Part shown: positions 50,462-62,510 of the stretch, in pieces
How the letters are laid out: every line of letters starts with the position of its first letter
Numbering within the stretch: the stretch's first letter is position 1
Origin: Mucor racemosus
Lineage: Eukaryota; Mucoromycota; Mucoromycetes; Mucorales; Mucoraceae
Assembly (NCBI GenBank): GCA_027405735.1
Contig: JAPEHQ010000001.1
Location: 310,001-374,000 of the forward strand
Direction: 5' to 3'
DNA: 64,000 bases
The notes under the pieces: generated by a model
The model's input: the letters and a program-made list of their open reading frames with translations, nothing else
Databases searched by the model: none
Told to the model about the DNA's origin: nothing
Made by a program: the position numbers and the translations under genes

Positions 50462-52019
50462 ATGACAGTTGATGAAGTAGTAGGTCTTGACAATGATTAC
50501 CAAAATTGCGCTGCAGAACCTTTTAAACAGGATGTTGAAGAGCATATTGAGAATAAAGATCAAGAAGCTTTAATAAGAGTAAGTCAATACAATCAAGGGA
50601 TAAGCTTATAGTTAATAACAAATAATATTAGTCCTTGAGTTGTGTAGTAGATCAAAGCACCCATCCTGATGCTAATATTACAGGTACGTATATATTTATT
50701 TATTTTTGTATATTGAGACATTATAGTTAAATTTATTTCAATACATAAGAAGCTGGTATCCATGCTCCATCCTCCAAGGTTCCATCAAAATGGCATCGCC
50801 GTAAATTAAGGGGTTGGCTTCATTCTCATCTAGTTCCTGAGGGATTTAAGACGGCCATCGAAAAGAAATTTGGAAACTTTGTTATCATTCGTTCGGTAAA
50901 TAGGCAAAACAAGAGAGAGAGAGAGAGAGAACAGGGGCAAATTACTTAATAAATGATAACGTAGACTGGCGAATTACATTATGAAGAAATGCCAATTTAT
51001 ACGCGTATTGGTATGCATTTACTTTTTGGTGGATATTATAGAGGAAAAGGTAATATTAAGTATGTTTTATTCGAAAAAATGACTAATACTGAATAATATA
51101 TAGTCGATAATTCAAACATCATGCATGCTCTTTTCCTCAAAGAGACAGTTCGACAAGGACAATATTTTACCCAACCTGAATCGGTTAAACAAATACCTAG
51201 TTTTGTACAACACTATTCAATTGAAATGGATGACTATGTAATCTCTGATGTTGATGGTTACAAGAATTTCAATGAATTCTTTACCAGAGCTATTTTACCA
51301 TCAAAAAGACCAATTGCCGAAGTAGATAATCATGTAAGAGCAAAATTGCAGTTAAAATGTAGAGAAATTGACATGTTGTGCAGAATGTTCTCGTCGCAGC
51401 TGCAGATAGTCGCTTAAATGTATTCAACTCGGTTGATGCTGCCACTACATTCTGGATCAAAGGAAAAGAATTCACATTGGCTAATCTTTTACAAGACGAT
51501 AAATTAGCTAATGAATTGGAAGGTGGCTCACTTGCTATCTTCCGTCTTGCGCCTCAAGATTACCATCGATTCCATACGCCTGCAAAGGGTAAGATTGAAT
51601 CGATCAAGCCAATCGTAGGCACATATTACACAGGTATAAATTAACAACATATGATTCATCACAAAGATAACAAACATTAAATTAATCATGTAGTAAATCC
51701 GTGTACTGTAAATCAAGATTTGAATGTATTTACAGACAATCATCGAAGTGTAATTGCACTCAAAAGTCATCATGGCTTTTCTTTTGCTGTTGTTTCTATT
51801 GGTGCACTTTTGGTAGGATCAATTGTAAACACACATGCTGAAGAGGAGAAAGAATTAGAAAAGGGTCAAGAAATGGGATACTTTCAATATGGTGGATCAA
51901 CAGTAATTGCAGTGTTCCCTAAAGACAGCGTAACTTGGGATGAGGATTTATTATCTAATTCTGAAAAATCTATTGAAACCGTTGTTACAATGGGTGAAAG
52001 AATTGGTACTTTTAATTAA
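50462..52019 (+). CDS. Phosphatidylserine decarboxylase (type II-like, GGST site), 7 exons
   Basis: Model: 50462..50578, 50632..50683, 50750..50895, 50965..51049, 51104..51333, 51384..51633, 51694..52019 (401 aa), all phases consistent. Family marks: NFNEFFTRAI, VLVAAADSRL (Asp218), PQDYHRFHTPAKG (His271, His274), then HGFSFAVVSIGALLVGSI and GYFQYGGSTV. The GGST serine (Ser362) is where the proenzyme cleaves itself to create the pyruvoyl group, leaving a large beta chain and an alpha chain of about 40 residues. The enzyme turns phosphatidylserine into phosphatidylethanolamine. There is no mitochondrial targeting segment, transmembrane helix or C2 domain, unlike Psd1 or Psd2. It therefore resembles short cytosolic or endomembrane forms with LGST/GGST sites. 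Ends 20 nt from the convergent ATRIP-like gene. Confidence 0.93.
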
Positions 52020-52039
52020 AGTTAATTAATATATTCTAG

Positions 52040-54485
52040 TTATAAATTGTCAAGAAGCTTTTCTATTCTTAAAAAGGATTTTCTTGCAGGATGAGTAGTA
52101 TCTTCATTTGTATCTACATAAAATGCTATCAGATTTCGTAATTTCATTATTGTTTTATCATCGTAATTTAATGTGTTGTCTTGAGCTGATTTCATGATTT
52201 TGAAAATTGCGGTACTTGCTCGTTTTGCTAGTAATTTGCTAAACATTTGGAATTGAGTACTGGTTGTTATAAAATGCGCGTGCATAACTTACTGTGCCTG
52301 TATGTATTGATTTTCTTTTCCATCTGATTTAAATTCACAACAATTTACCATAAATTCTATAGTCTCTGAAAATATAACTTTCCTTGATGGCACTAACATG
52401 CCTTGAGGTAAATCAATAAAACAAATTTCTCCCAACAAATAGACAACCATTCTACACAGAGAATGCCACTTTTGAATCATATACAAGTTAATTGTCGATT
52501 GTCCACGCAAATTTCAGTTTAAAACTTACATCTTTCCATGATTCGGAGGGTTGTTTGATATGTAGTAACTCACAGAGCCGAACTACAAGATAGTAAGGCT
52601 TATTTTCCTCGGCATCTATATTAATGTCCAACCAGCTTTTTTCTTTGAGATTTAGAGAAAGTACACGGCATGCCTTTTCCAAAATATCCATTGGCGTATC
52701 TTTGGAAATTAGATCTAGAAATGGCTTTTCTGCTAAAAGGAAAAGAAGACTATATATATGTGCGTTAATATTTCTATATTTCTGTATATTCAGTTAGGAT
52801 GACATTTACGCTGGTTTAGAGTTGCAAGAGCCAACAAATGAAAGTATATGAAATACAGAGTTCACGATTGCTTCAGCTTGTGGTGGCGTCTTTTCATATT
52901 GAAGAGCTTTAGCAATTTCAGGAGCCACCGCCGAGTACTTGTCAGCAAGAATATTCATTTCAGTGGAACTGGCGTGAGCAACCTCTGGATTTTCTTCAAC
53001 TATATGGTATTTCAGAGGTGGTTTTTTGAATGAGAATAAAGCCAATGCTTGAACTAATTTGTAGACATTGGAGTTGACGAGACTAAATTTGACTTCCTTG
53101 ATCAATTGGTCTCTAGCAATAGGCAAGAAAGAAGACAGATCATGCACAGTTTTAGCAATTACATGAATAACACTGTATAGCTTTTCTTGCGTGCAGATTG
53201 GCAAACAAAGCCCAAATTGAATCAGCAAAGATGGGATAGTAAATTCTGGATTTTCTGATCGAACAATGCAATCTTTGATATCGGAAGCAAGCATTGTTAA
53301 ATGTTCTTTGGCTTGTGGTGAGCATGTTTCTTTGGGCATAAATTTAGAAGAAAATAATTGTGCAAACATTCGGATCTTGTCAGGAACAAGCACCATGTTG
53401 AGGTTACTAGATCCATTTCGATTCCATTCTTTAAAAACGTCTGCAAACAGAACTTTCAACATCTTCATCTACAAGTAAAATCGTCAATCTGTGATATTAA
53501 ACTGGAAGATTAAAGATTATACTTGCATTAAGTTTGGTTTGAGGTTGTGATTTAGGTATATTAGTTTGATTGCTTTCTGGTTTATGAGAGCAAGGTGTCA
53601 ATGAAGAGGATCTAGACGGTTGCAATAGTTGTTTTTCTGAACTTTTCGACACAGGTAAGGGTATGATTCTAGGTGTAGTAGGTGGATTATCTGACATTCT
53701 AGATGGGGTATATTTTACTGACTGTTGTGTAGAAGGCGTTGTATATTGTACTTGAGACATTGACGATTGTGTAAAAGGCATTGATGATTGAGGTAATACA
53801 GGACTAGGATGCTGTGAAGATAAATGAATAGACTGCATCGAATTAATAATTTCTGAAGATGATGATGAATGCACACTTTCTGGATATCTCGAAGTTTTCC
53901 TGATTTTTGATTTAGTACGAGGTGGTCCTTGAGGAAATGCTCTTTTGTGTTGTGTGGATTGTTGTTCTGCATTTGCACCTGTAAATTGTCGTTTTAAATT
54001 AAGATTCTCAAATTCCTATATTCAAGTCATTAGGTCAATTGTATGTAGAAATTGATAAACAACTTGCCTTATTTTTGATTATCTCTTGTGTGTCTCTTAA
54101 TTTATTTTCCAATATTTTATTCTGATGTTCTGTTATGTACAATTTCTGCTTTAACTCTTCAATTACTCTTAAAGTATCATCCTACAGAAGGGTTTAGTAT
54201 GGTCATTTATCCTTTTTATTTTTTTCGTATAAATCATACATCAATGGGCCTTTCTCGGCGTTGTTGTGAGCTGTTAATGTTGGAATGTGATGGTTCCATT
54301 CTCTGTGTGGTATTTAAATTTGGAAATAACGATTCTTGTCTGTTTGTTGAAGTGTAGAATGATGAAGAGTGTTCTGGTAGTGTTTGTGTGGCGATCAATT
54401 GTTCTTCATAAGCTGCTGTTATTTCTAAATCTTCAGGATTAAAATCATAATCATAAATTTCGTCGTCAGCATCGATTCCACTCAT
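52040..54485 (-). CDS. Candidate ATRIP/Rad26/Lcd1-like checkpoint protein (7 exons, two GC-AG introns)
   Basis: Exons: 54485..54240, 54181..54068, 54015..53527, 53468..52810, 52749..52530, 52468..52293, 52259..52040 (707 aa), phases consistent. The acidic N-terminus DDEIYDYDFNPEDLEI resembles the RPA-binding patch of ATRIP. A coiled coil follows (TLRVIEELKQKLYITEHQNK to IIKNKEFENLNLKRQ), then a Ser/Pro/Gln-rich linker with basic KRAFPQGPPRTKSKIRK. The C-terminal 400 residues are helical and HEAT-like (LLIQFGLCLPI, YKLVQALALFSFKKP). This order fits ATRIP/Rad26, the partner that brings ATR kinase to single-stranded DNA. Sequence identity to any member could not be tested, so an unrelated coiled-coil/HEAT protein is possible. 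Introns 2 and 3 start with GCAAGT rather than GT. These are the donors that join the frames. Confidence 0.58.
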
Positions 54486-55993
54486 GATGTTTTTGACAGT
54501 TGAAGAAGCAAATAATGTAATAAGGCAAGTGTTTATTGTTTTACAGTTTTGAATTGCATTTTGTTATTCGTGACTGAAGGAGATTCGATTCTTTTACACG
54601 CGACCGACCGTCGTGGTGATCGTATCCAAATTTCATGATATGCTCAACTCATTCGGGAGCCTTCAGCAGTGCAAATTATGATACTTTTTTGATTTGCTTA
54701 TCATGCAAACGCTAAATCTCTTTTAAAGTATTCAGATTTACTTGTATATATCCTTGATATCATTAGATTTTTAATCGCAAATTTCAATTTAAAAAGTAGC
54801 AAACCAATCATTTGAAAAGCCTGTAAAGCCTGAGAAATTAATAATGCGTATTTTTACTGCTTGGAATCGATTTATTGTCATACATAAACAAAAGAAACAA
54901 AAAATCGATTGATAAATACATGGTGAAACTTGTGCCTGAGATGAATTTCTTGTGCGGAAGCTCAAGACTTTGGAAAGTATGCCTTCGTAAGCAAAACTAA
55001 ATCACACATTTTTTCATATTTTTCCAAAAGATAAAAAAATATATATGCATTAACAACGTGTATAAAAACATTATCAATAATTCAAAAGTAGTTTTTATCA
55101 TATAAATCAAAGCAGTAAAAAATCCTAAAAGTCATCAAAACTAAATCGGATATCAAAATTTCAAACGTTAATAATCGATAAGCATAAGATTTCAAAGCAG
55201 ATTTAGCAAATCAACCTTTTTTATATCACATAGAACGATTACGTTGCAATAAAGAGCGAAAAAAAGTGTATATATCAGGACTTTTACTAATTGCAATTCT
55301 AAAATAACATTTTGTATTAATCTTTATTCCATTGTTACACACTTTTTTTCCATGATCCAGTACGTGGAACCGGGCAAACTTTTGCACCGATGCTCAAGCT
55401 ATAATATCTAATCTGGAAGTAAAACGATAATGTATATTATCGCTCACAATCAGGTATAATTTGCTTTGAATAATTCCGCAGCGAAGAATGTAAAACGCAA
55501 ACATGAAAAAAAAAACCAGTGCATCTAACTTTATTTAAGATAGATGTATTTACACTTTCAGTAGATCAGATAAATCACAAGACGCTAAAAGTCAAATTTA
55601 AACGCCTTCCATGGTAATGCCGTTAAACGACATTTCTTTTGATACATTACTACAATGGCACTCAAATTAACACCATATTTTACACCATAATTGACGACCG
55701 AAATATTACATTAATACGCCAATATAGCACTGGAATGTATGTTAAATCCTTAAAAACTATATTTATAGAGATACACAAAAGATCTCTAAAAAGGTCAAAG
55801 TTTGTGCGCCATCACATCAGGATCATGTCGCTTCGCCTAAAAAACAAAAAAGATTTTCAACTTACCCAATAAAAAGACTTTATTAAATGGTGTGTGTTTC
55901 TCATTTTCATTTCAAATAAAGCTGGCCTTGTCCTTTAAGACCACCTTCCTCTTGCTTTTGTCTCTTTTTACTTTATATTTTACATACATTGAA
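54486..55993. other. Intergenic region
   Basis: No gene is supported. A GC-rich patch (ACGCGACCGACCGTCGTGG) at about 54597-54615 lies just upstream of the ATRIP-like start and may be promoter sequence. The ORF at 55639-55872 has no recognised feature. A pyrimidine-rich tract (55925-55975) precedes the permease start. Confidence 0.4.
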
Positions 55994-57385
55994 ATGGATT
56001 CGTCAGATGTACTTGGCTTTGTAGCTAATCTAACTTCTACATTTGCTGAGGATTCACCCGAACACAAACCAGCTCCTACTTTGAGTTGGGTCAATGTAGC
56101 TATTGCTTCATCATTTATTCTTATTAATGGTTTGTTTACATGAATATTGAATGAATATTATAAAAGCATGACGCTAACTTTTCTACTCAAGGTGGTATTT
56201 CTCTTGTGTTGGGTTTACAACTCGAGAAAACATTGATTATTGCTGCTATTCGTTGTTTAGTCCAACTTACATTGATGGTAAATAATCGATAGTTTTTTAA
56301 GGTTTATTATATTTACTTGATTGCTATTCAAACAGGGCTTCATTTTGGAAGATGTGTTCAAAACTAGACATCCAGCACTCGTTATGCTCATGACATGTAA
56401 CCTTTTTTTTTTTTTTTTTTTTTTCTTTTCCTTTTTCTACTTTTCAATCACTCGAAACTGATTGAATCGTTGTTTTTTGACTAGTTGTTTTAATCTTCCT
56501 TGGTGCTTATGAAACAGTTTACAACAAATCCAAACAAACATACAAGGGGATGGTAAATAATTATTTACAGTTGATTTTTGAAACATTCAAAATTTTTAAC
56601 ATCGTGTGGTGAAAAGTTCATTTCAGTGTTACTATCATCAGGCATTGCAACATTAGTTGTAGGTATCGTTGGTACCCGTTTTGCCATGAAGCAAACCCCA
56701 TTTTGGATTCCAGAAATCTTCATTCCTACAATGGGTATGCTATTAGGTAATGCCATGAGTGGTATGGCTGTTGCTCTTAGTAGTTGTTTATCTAGCGTTG
56801 GCACTCGCAAAGAACAAATCGAAACATATCTTGCTTTCGGTGCAAGCCGTTGGGAAGCTGGTCAATCTATTGCAATTGAGGCTGTAAGATTATCCATGCT
56901 TCCAACTATCAATCAAATGTCAGTTATTGGCTTGATCGCTATTCCTGGTATGATGACAGGTCAAATTTTGGGTGGTGCTCCTGTTAGTAATGCTGTTAAA
57001 TATCAACAAATCATCATGTTTTTGATTTCTGCAAGTACGGCATTGGGCGTTTTGAGCGCTGTAGTAGTAGGTTTTATCTTTGATAACCTTTATTTCTTAA
57101 TCTAATCCTTTAATTCAGTCATGCATTCGAGTTGTGATTGATAGTCGTCATAGATTAAGACCAGAAAAGATTATCAACGGTAGAGCTAGTCTTTTCCAAG
57201 ATATCAAGCAAGTCTTTATTAGTATGTGGAAAGGCATCGTTTATGTATTTTGCTGTTTCTGTTGTAGGGCTCAAAAGAAGAAGCATGCTGACGACGCCGA
57301 TGATACCACACCTTCAAGAGAAGAGCAAGAAGATGATGACGAAGATGATGTAGATGATGATCAACGTAGACCTTTATTAAATTAG
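55994..57385 (+). CDS. UPF0014 family permease (FetB/ALS3-like), 6 exons
   Basis: Model: 55994..56129, 56192..56277, 56336..56396, 56485..56552, 56617..57060, 57119..57385 (353 aa), phases consistent. Segments: VNVAIASSFILINGGISLVL, KTLIIAAIRCLVQLTLMGFI, RHPALVMLMTFVLIFLGAYE, SSGIATLVVGIVG, FWIPEIFIPTMGMLLGNAMS, then the conserved cytosolic loop RKEQIETYLAFGASRWEA, and INQMSVIGLIAIPGMMTGQI and FLISASTALGVLSA. The last intron was placed so the frame runs into IRVVIDSRHRLR, typical of the family. Unspliced, the frame would stop at 57105. The tail is Cys-rich (CCFCC) and then Asp/Glu-rich. Bacterial FetB exports iron and plant ALS3/STAR2 affects aluminium tolerance. The substrate here is unknown. 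No ATPase partner lies nearby. Confidence 0.9.
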
Positions 57386-58084
57386 AATTATTGTCATATA
57401 TATTTTTTATTATTTTTTGTATATTCTTTATGCCCCCATCTATTATCTACCTTTCATTACATTGCTTTTATACGTTATCATTATATAAATTACTCTAAAG
57501 AACAAAAGAAGAGCATGTTGTAAAAGGCAGCATTGGTTGAATTTTTTTTTTTACATATCTGAAATATTATCATTGCCGCTTTTATAGTAATTCCGGGTGG
57601 AATGAGTTCTAACTAGCTAATGTATAAAACATATTCATAATAGATGCATCTCCATCAGCATACTTTGAAGTACCAATATTCATATACTAGTGCAAACTTT
57701 CGTTCAGAAACTGTAAAACACTTTAACTTTGATGTTGTCAGCAGTACAGAAGGGGAGCATTTGTCGATAATGCACTATCAAACAACCCTCCGGCGAACAA
57801 AATATATAATTCATTTTTGACCGCATATCAGTACATTTGAAACACATTCAAAATGTGTTTTCAGATATTTACATACTTTGTCGTCTATATTTACTCAATA
57901 GTACAGGTTTGCCATAAGTATATTACCTTGATTAGAAACTACAAAACTTGAAAACATGAAAGGGCGGCATTTGCAAATAAAGCATGAACGATCCACATTT
58001 AAAACTATCAGAAAAAAGCTATTATGTAAAGCACATTGCACCATAACTTTGATTATATATGAAAAAGTATGTTTATTCATCAAT
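57386..58084. other. Spacer downstream of the permease gene
   Basis: No gene is supported; AT-rich with T-runs. The ORF at 57895-58083 looks incidental. Confidence 0.4.
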
Positions 58085-58408
58085 TTTTGTAGTTGTCATT
58101 GGCATATATGCTGGTTTTGGCTATTTCTAATTTGAGATGGTCTGCTAAGCTACAGAAACTACCACTCGAACAGTGGGTGTTTCATCCTTATAAATTAACT
58201 AGCAATTTAATGGATTTAAAAATTTATTTATAGATACTCATCCCACTTTAATATGTATTTTGAAACCTTCAGCGTATTTGGATCAATATTCATTAATTAC
58301 AAGCATTTTTCTAGTTGTTTTTTTTTTAGCAGAGGAAAAGAGTTTTTTTTTTCAAAATGTAAGCTAAAATACTCTAAAAACAGTTGTTACCTAATAAAAT
58401 CAAATTTT
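58085..58408 (+). repeat. Interspersed repeat G, copy 2
   Basis: Matches 24690-25030 over about 300 bp (GTAGTTGTCATTGGCATATA, TTGGATCAATATTCATT, GCATTTTTCTAGTTG). It abuts repeat F copy 2 directly, whereas copy 1 does not, so the two repeats are independent. Confidence 0.6.
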
Positions 58409-58870
58409 GTATATTTTCAGGTTTGATAAATAATACTTAAAAAAGACTATAATTAAAAGAGAATGAGTAAGGAATCAGTTCTTCAACTGTATAATAAAAA
58501 CAAGATATCGTTTTTTATTTAGATATAAAAGCATGGCCTTTTATATTGATTTAACATTGAGATCGTGAGACGTGGTTCAAGGCACTATCAAACCATTAGA
58601 TCTGCTTGTTAGTAATCTATGGATTGAAATGGATCAATCATAATCTAACCATGCTTGCAAAGCTTGTGAGTTATCTTATTTCAATGCTGCTCTAAATGTG
58701 CTTGGATGTTGATTTAATAGCTGCTTGATTGATTAACCGTTGGGATGAAATAATATGGTGGCATAATTGAGGTCCAAGCGTTCGTAGTAATTACTGGATT
58801 AAACTTAGTACGCTAGGAGTTTCTTATAATATCCGGCATCAAGGCTTTGTACTCCAATACATGTCGTAGT

Positions 58871-59950
58871 TGTTTAATATACACAATGAATAACTAGAAA
58901 ATGAAGTTAAAACTAGATATATTTATTGAGTATATTGAAGGTAAAAAAGATAATGAGTCCATCTCGAACGACATCAGGAGTCAGGGTATTTATATGTTTT
59001 GGAAGCGCGCGGATATAGAGTCTACAATACAGAATGTATGAAAGAATGATTTCATAGTCTTGAGGAACTAGTTGATTACAACATGATGATAATATAATAG
59101 ATTGGCCAGAGAAAGTTTAGTAGGATACAACCAAGTTAAGTATATAGGATATTCATGCTTGATTAACTTTAGACAGCAGTGAATGTTTATACTACAAATA
59201 AAATAGCTGAATTCCATTCCCAGGAACGAGTTCATGATTGGCTCGACTTCAGAATCTCAGGCTACACCATTTCATTATAGACTAAATGTAACATAACTAA
59301 ATGTAACATAACTAAATGTAGTGATATTAAACGAGCCGAGCCTTTTTTATGCAGCCGAGCTTTTCTCAAGGCTCGTTAAAGTTAGACGAGCTTACAAAAA
59401 AGCTCGTTCAACCTCGACGAGCTTTTTTTTGCGCGTGACTAGAGCTCGTTTACCCCAAACGAGCTTTTTTATGCAGCGACTAAAACTCATCATCTCAATG
59501 CGAGCTTTATTTTACCTTTCCAGTGACAAATATCTAAAGTAAAGCAAACTTATGAATGTCAATTGACAATTATCTAAAGTAATAATGTCATAGCATTTAC
59601 TAATTATTATTTAAATTTGAACTTTTTGAAAAGAAGTCAAAAGCTCGTCTTTCTCAAACGAGCTTTTTAAAAAAAAGTCAAAAACTCGTCTTTGTCAAAC
59701 GAGCTTTTATTAAAGCTCGGCTCGAGCTCGAGTGATACAAAGCTCGGCTCGTTGTGGCGAGCTTTGGTCAAGCTCGTCCTAGGCTCGGCTCGTCTTTTAT
59801 ACTTAACTAAATGAAATAAAATTGCAATACATCATTATCACCTCATAGCTCATACACATCATTCTAGCTATGCTAAGAATCATGTCTAAATAACCCTTTG
59901 AGCACTTCTACTAGTAATACATGTACCCAGTCTAGTCTATGTCCTAAACA
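58871..59950. mobile_element. Solo LTR, TSD GTAGT, carrying a nested hAT-like MITE
   Basis: It starts TGTTTAATATACAC and ends GTCCTAAACA (perfect inverted ends TGTTTA/TAAACA). It is flanked by GTAGT at 58866-58870 and 59951-59955. Repeat F copy 1 near 10650 shows the empty site. Without the nested MITE it is about 585 bp. A tandem CTAAATGTAACATAA unit (about 2.5 copies, 59280-59318) lies next to the MITE. Confidence 0.75.
59319..59805. mobile_element. hAT-like MITE with dense AGCTCG subterminal repeats, TSD ACTAAATG
   Basis: It begins TAGTGATATTAAACGAGCC and ends GGCTCGTCTTTTATACTTA. The two ends are inverted copies that share ACGAGCCGAGCC. It is flanked by ACTAAATG at 59311-59318 and 59806-59813. 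The outer thirds hold many AGCTCG/CGAGCT words in both orientations, and the centre is AT-rich. Organisation matches the MITE at 5635-5997, including a shared TTTTTTATGCA. The left duplication lies in a tandem repeat, which weakens it slightly. The ORF inside (59321-59542) is a by-product of the repeats. Confidence 0.68.
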
Positions 59951-60030
59951 GTAGTCAATAGGTTGTAAGATGTATTGATACTGTAGAAGATAATAACATA
60001 TGGTTCTTGGTGGGATACAAGATAGTATAC

Positions 60031-60385
60031 GATTCATATTTTTGCCAATGGTCACTCTTCCAAAAAAAACCGAACAATCTCCGGAAGCGGCCATCTTATG
60101 ATATTTCCAGGCTTTAAATTTTTAGAAAAAACTACCGGACAGCCCGGACTCGGTTGTTTAAATATTTAAAGCGGCTATAAGATGCAGGTATAAAAATTTC
60201 ATACAAAAATTAAGGTTTGACTGCATTGCTATTAATTATTCAAAGGCTTATTTTAAGTAAAGCATAAATACAACCTACAACGTCATTAGCCTAATAACGG
60301 ATTTAACTTGAAAAGTATAATATGATACAACCAGATTCAAAAAAAGTCCATAAAATCACAAATTTAGAGAATTTATATATAAAAG
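60031..60385. other. Spacer before repeat C
   Basis: No gene is supported. It contains the inverted words CCGGAAGCGG and CTACCGGACAGCCCGG near 60080-60150. Confidence 0.35.
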
Positions 60386-60790
60386 CACTACGGCCGACCT
60401 ATGCTGCACAAGATGATTTTGTTGTGCCCAGGTGGGCTACACACTATAGCCTAAGCTGTTGTTGTGCCTACTGAATATGGTTAAAAAGATATCAAATATG
60501 CACATGGGCACAACAAAAGAAACTGAACACGAACACAACGCTAAACCTGTATTTTCAGGATTATAGGTTCTGTCCATGTGTATGGCATTAATCCCATGTG
60601 TGCATAATAGTAGACGTGCCTATAAGCATATCATCATTATCCCTATTTGTGCCTAATAATAAAATCTGGCCATGAGCATAATGAGCTGGTTATATGGGCA
60701 CAACAAATTGGTTTGTACATGAGCATCGTGTCGTTCTCAAAATTCCATTGCATTTTTTCACTGGAATGCGTTTTTAAATTACATTAGCTT

Positions 60791-61272
60791 TGCAGTAAAA
60801 TATGGGTGTAAAAGGCGATAAAGGATACTGTTAAAATCCTTCTTTATTAAAATATGGATAATGTGCAATAAAATGGTTATTCTACGTCTCTATTTATATT
60901 ATTTGGTGATTATTTACTATCTTGCAATTGCATTGCAATTGCCAACGATTCCATTAATTTTGAGTATAAATGTTGGGTTGTTTGGTTATTGATTTGGTGG
61001 ATCAAGAACGCTGTTTTAAATATAGCTTGTCAATCATGCTTTCAGAACAGCCCTTACTTGTTCTACTTGATAAGCATGTACTTTTGTATCTTTTATTTAG
61101 GATATCCCACATTACTTTAGTATTTTAGCATCTCTTATTTGAGTATTATACCCTTGCTATCTTTATGCAATTGTCTATTTACTATATAATCTTATCTTTG
61201 ATAGCATGGTTTCAAATGAGATGACATTTAATTTAGGTATTTTATGGTGAGAATCTAGCTTAGTTCACTTCA
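60791..61272 (+). mobile_element. Solo LTR, TSD AGCTT, nested in repeat C
   Basis: It starts TGCAGTAAAATATGG and ends GTTCACTTCA, flanked by AGCTT at 60786-60790 and 61273-61277. Copies A and B lack it at the matching point. It is the same LTR family as 4990-6022. Confidence 0.78.
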
Positions 61273-61500
61273 AGCTTTTATTAATATAGATTATAGACAA
61301 CACAATTCAATAGGTTGTTGATGTAGTAGAGTAATACATTCAACAGTCAATATATTTAAGATTATCATCATTTGTAAATATGTTTGTAGCTGTAATATTT
61401 GCAGCAACAATGGTTTTTGCTCGGACATAAACTTAAATAGCACTTACTGCTTAAATTTATATGCAAGACAAATCTAATATTATAGATGTTACTTTATCAC

Positions 61501-61839
61501 TGATCTATCAGAGTATTAGAATTAGGAATTACCGAATTACCAAATTAGAACATTTGTCAAGCCATGATGTTCAACATGCAAATCAAGCAAGATCGTATTT
61601 TATACGTCTACCGTCATGCTACTATTAAATAATACAAGCATGATTCCAATATTACACTGAAACATAACATAATATTATATCCATACAAATTAATAATAAT
61701 TTCTAGTGCCACATCTAATGCACGGGGTTCCTTAGATCGTATCACACAATCCCAATAACTATATAAACCCATATTTAATTCATTCTAATAAACGGTACTT
61801 TTTACGTTGATTTTAATTTACAAAGTCTCGATTAAATCA
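61501..61839 (+). mobile_element. Solo LTR, 339 bp, TSD ATCAC, nested in repeat C
   Basis: It starts TGATCTATCAGAG and ends GATTAAATCA (TGAT/ATCA ends), flanked by ATCAC at 61496-61500 and 61840-61844. Copy B at 30406 has one ATCAC in the uninterrupted sequence. It contains TATATAAACCC and AATAAACG as possible LTR promoter and poly(A) signals. Confidence 0.85.
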
Positions 61840-62235
61840 ATCACACATAAAATTTAAACAAATTAACCTTCTTTAAACTTACTATTTTAGTTTACGATTG
61901 TCAGCTGTAAAAAGATTTGATTTCAAGTATAGCTACAATCAAAGCTATGGTTATCAGGTAAGAAATTGGGTTTTTCTTTTTTTGTTTCTTTACCATTTAA
62001 AATTTTATCACTTTTCTGAAACATTTCGTGCGTTTGTAGCCAGTTCTAGCTTTTCACTGAGTAGATATAAATATCACTGCCTTCGATTTGATCGGGTAAT
62101 CAAGAAATACGTCCAACAATATAATAGTAGTAAATAATGATGGTTGATCTTAGAATGCGGTTAAATGAAAATATCAGTATCTAATATAGGCTGCTCCCTA
62201 TAATAAAAGCATTAGTCCCTTATGCTAGCGTGAGT

Positions 62236-62480
62236 TGTTATGTCAATATCATATCCTAGGTCGCACATTGAAGGTGTCAGTCAATATTCGGTATTATAGT
62301 AAATCAACAGGTGTCCACGTTGATTCACATGCGTCTTAGTAAATTGGTGTAATGTTCTTAGATAGTAATTCTGTGTAACAGTTATAATGAAAAGTATATA
62401 AATACATCCTTTGGATGTATTGTTAATAAAAAGTGTAATATTTTGGCAAGATTATTTCTTAAGACCGTTTTGACATTTCA
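62236..62480 (+). mobile_element. Solo LTR, 245 bp, TSD TGAGT, nested in repeat C
   Basis: It starts TGTTATGTCA and ends TGACATTTCA (near-inverted ends), flanked by TGAGT at 62231-62235 and 62481-62485. Copies A and B are continuous here. It contains AGTATATAAATAC and TTAATAAAAAG as LTR-like signals. Confidence 0.8.
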
Positions 62481-62510
62481 TGAGTATTCAGATAAAAGAA
62501 AAGAATATCA

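Larger units (their letters stand above)
58409..60030 (+). repeat. Interspersed repeat F, copy 2 (split by an LTR that is itself split)
   Basis: Flanking parts match repeat F copy 1 (9449-10735). The match breaks at 58870 and resumes at 59951 because of the LTR at 58871-59950. It contains the uninterrupted version (TTAGTACGCTAGGAG near 58811) of the site occupied by an LTR in copy 1. Confidence 0.65.

Noticed and set aside
57061..57105. Stop at 57105 as the natural end of the UPF0014 permease
   Set aside because: A 58-nt intron from 57061 restores the conserved DSRHRLR segment and an in-frame tail.
59321..59542. 73-aa ORF rich in Arg/Leu
   Set aside because: Produced by AGCTCG repeats of the MITE; no domain.
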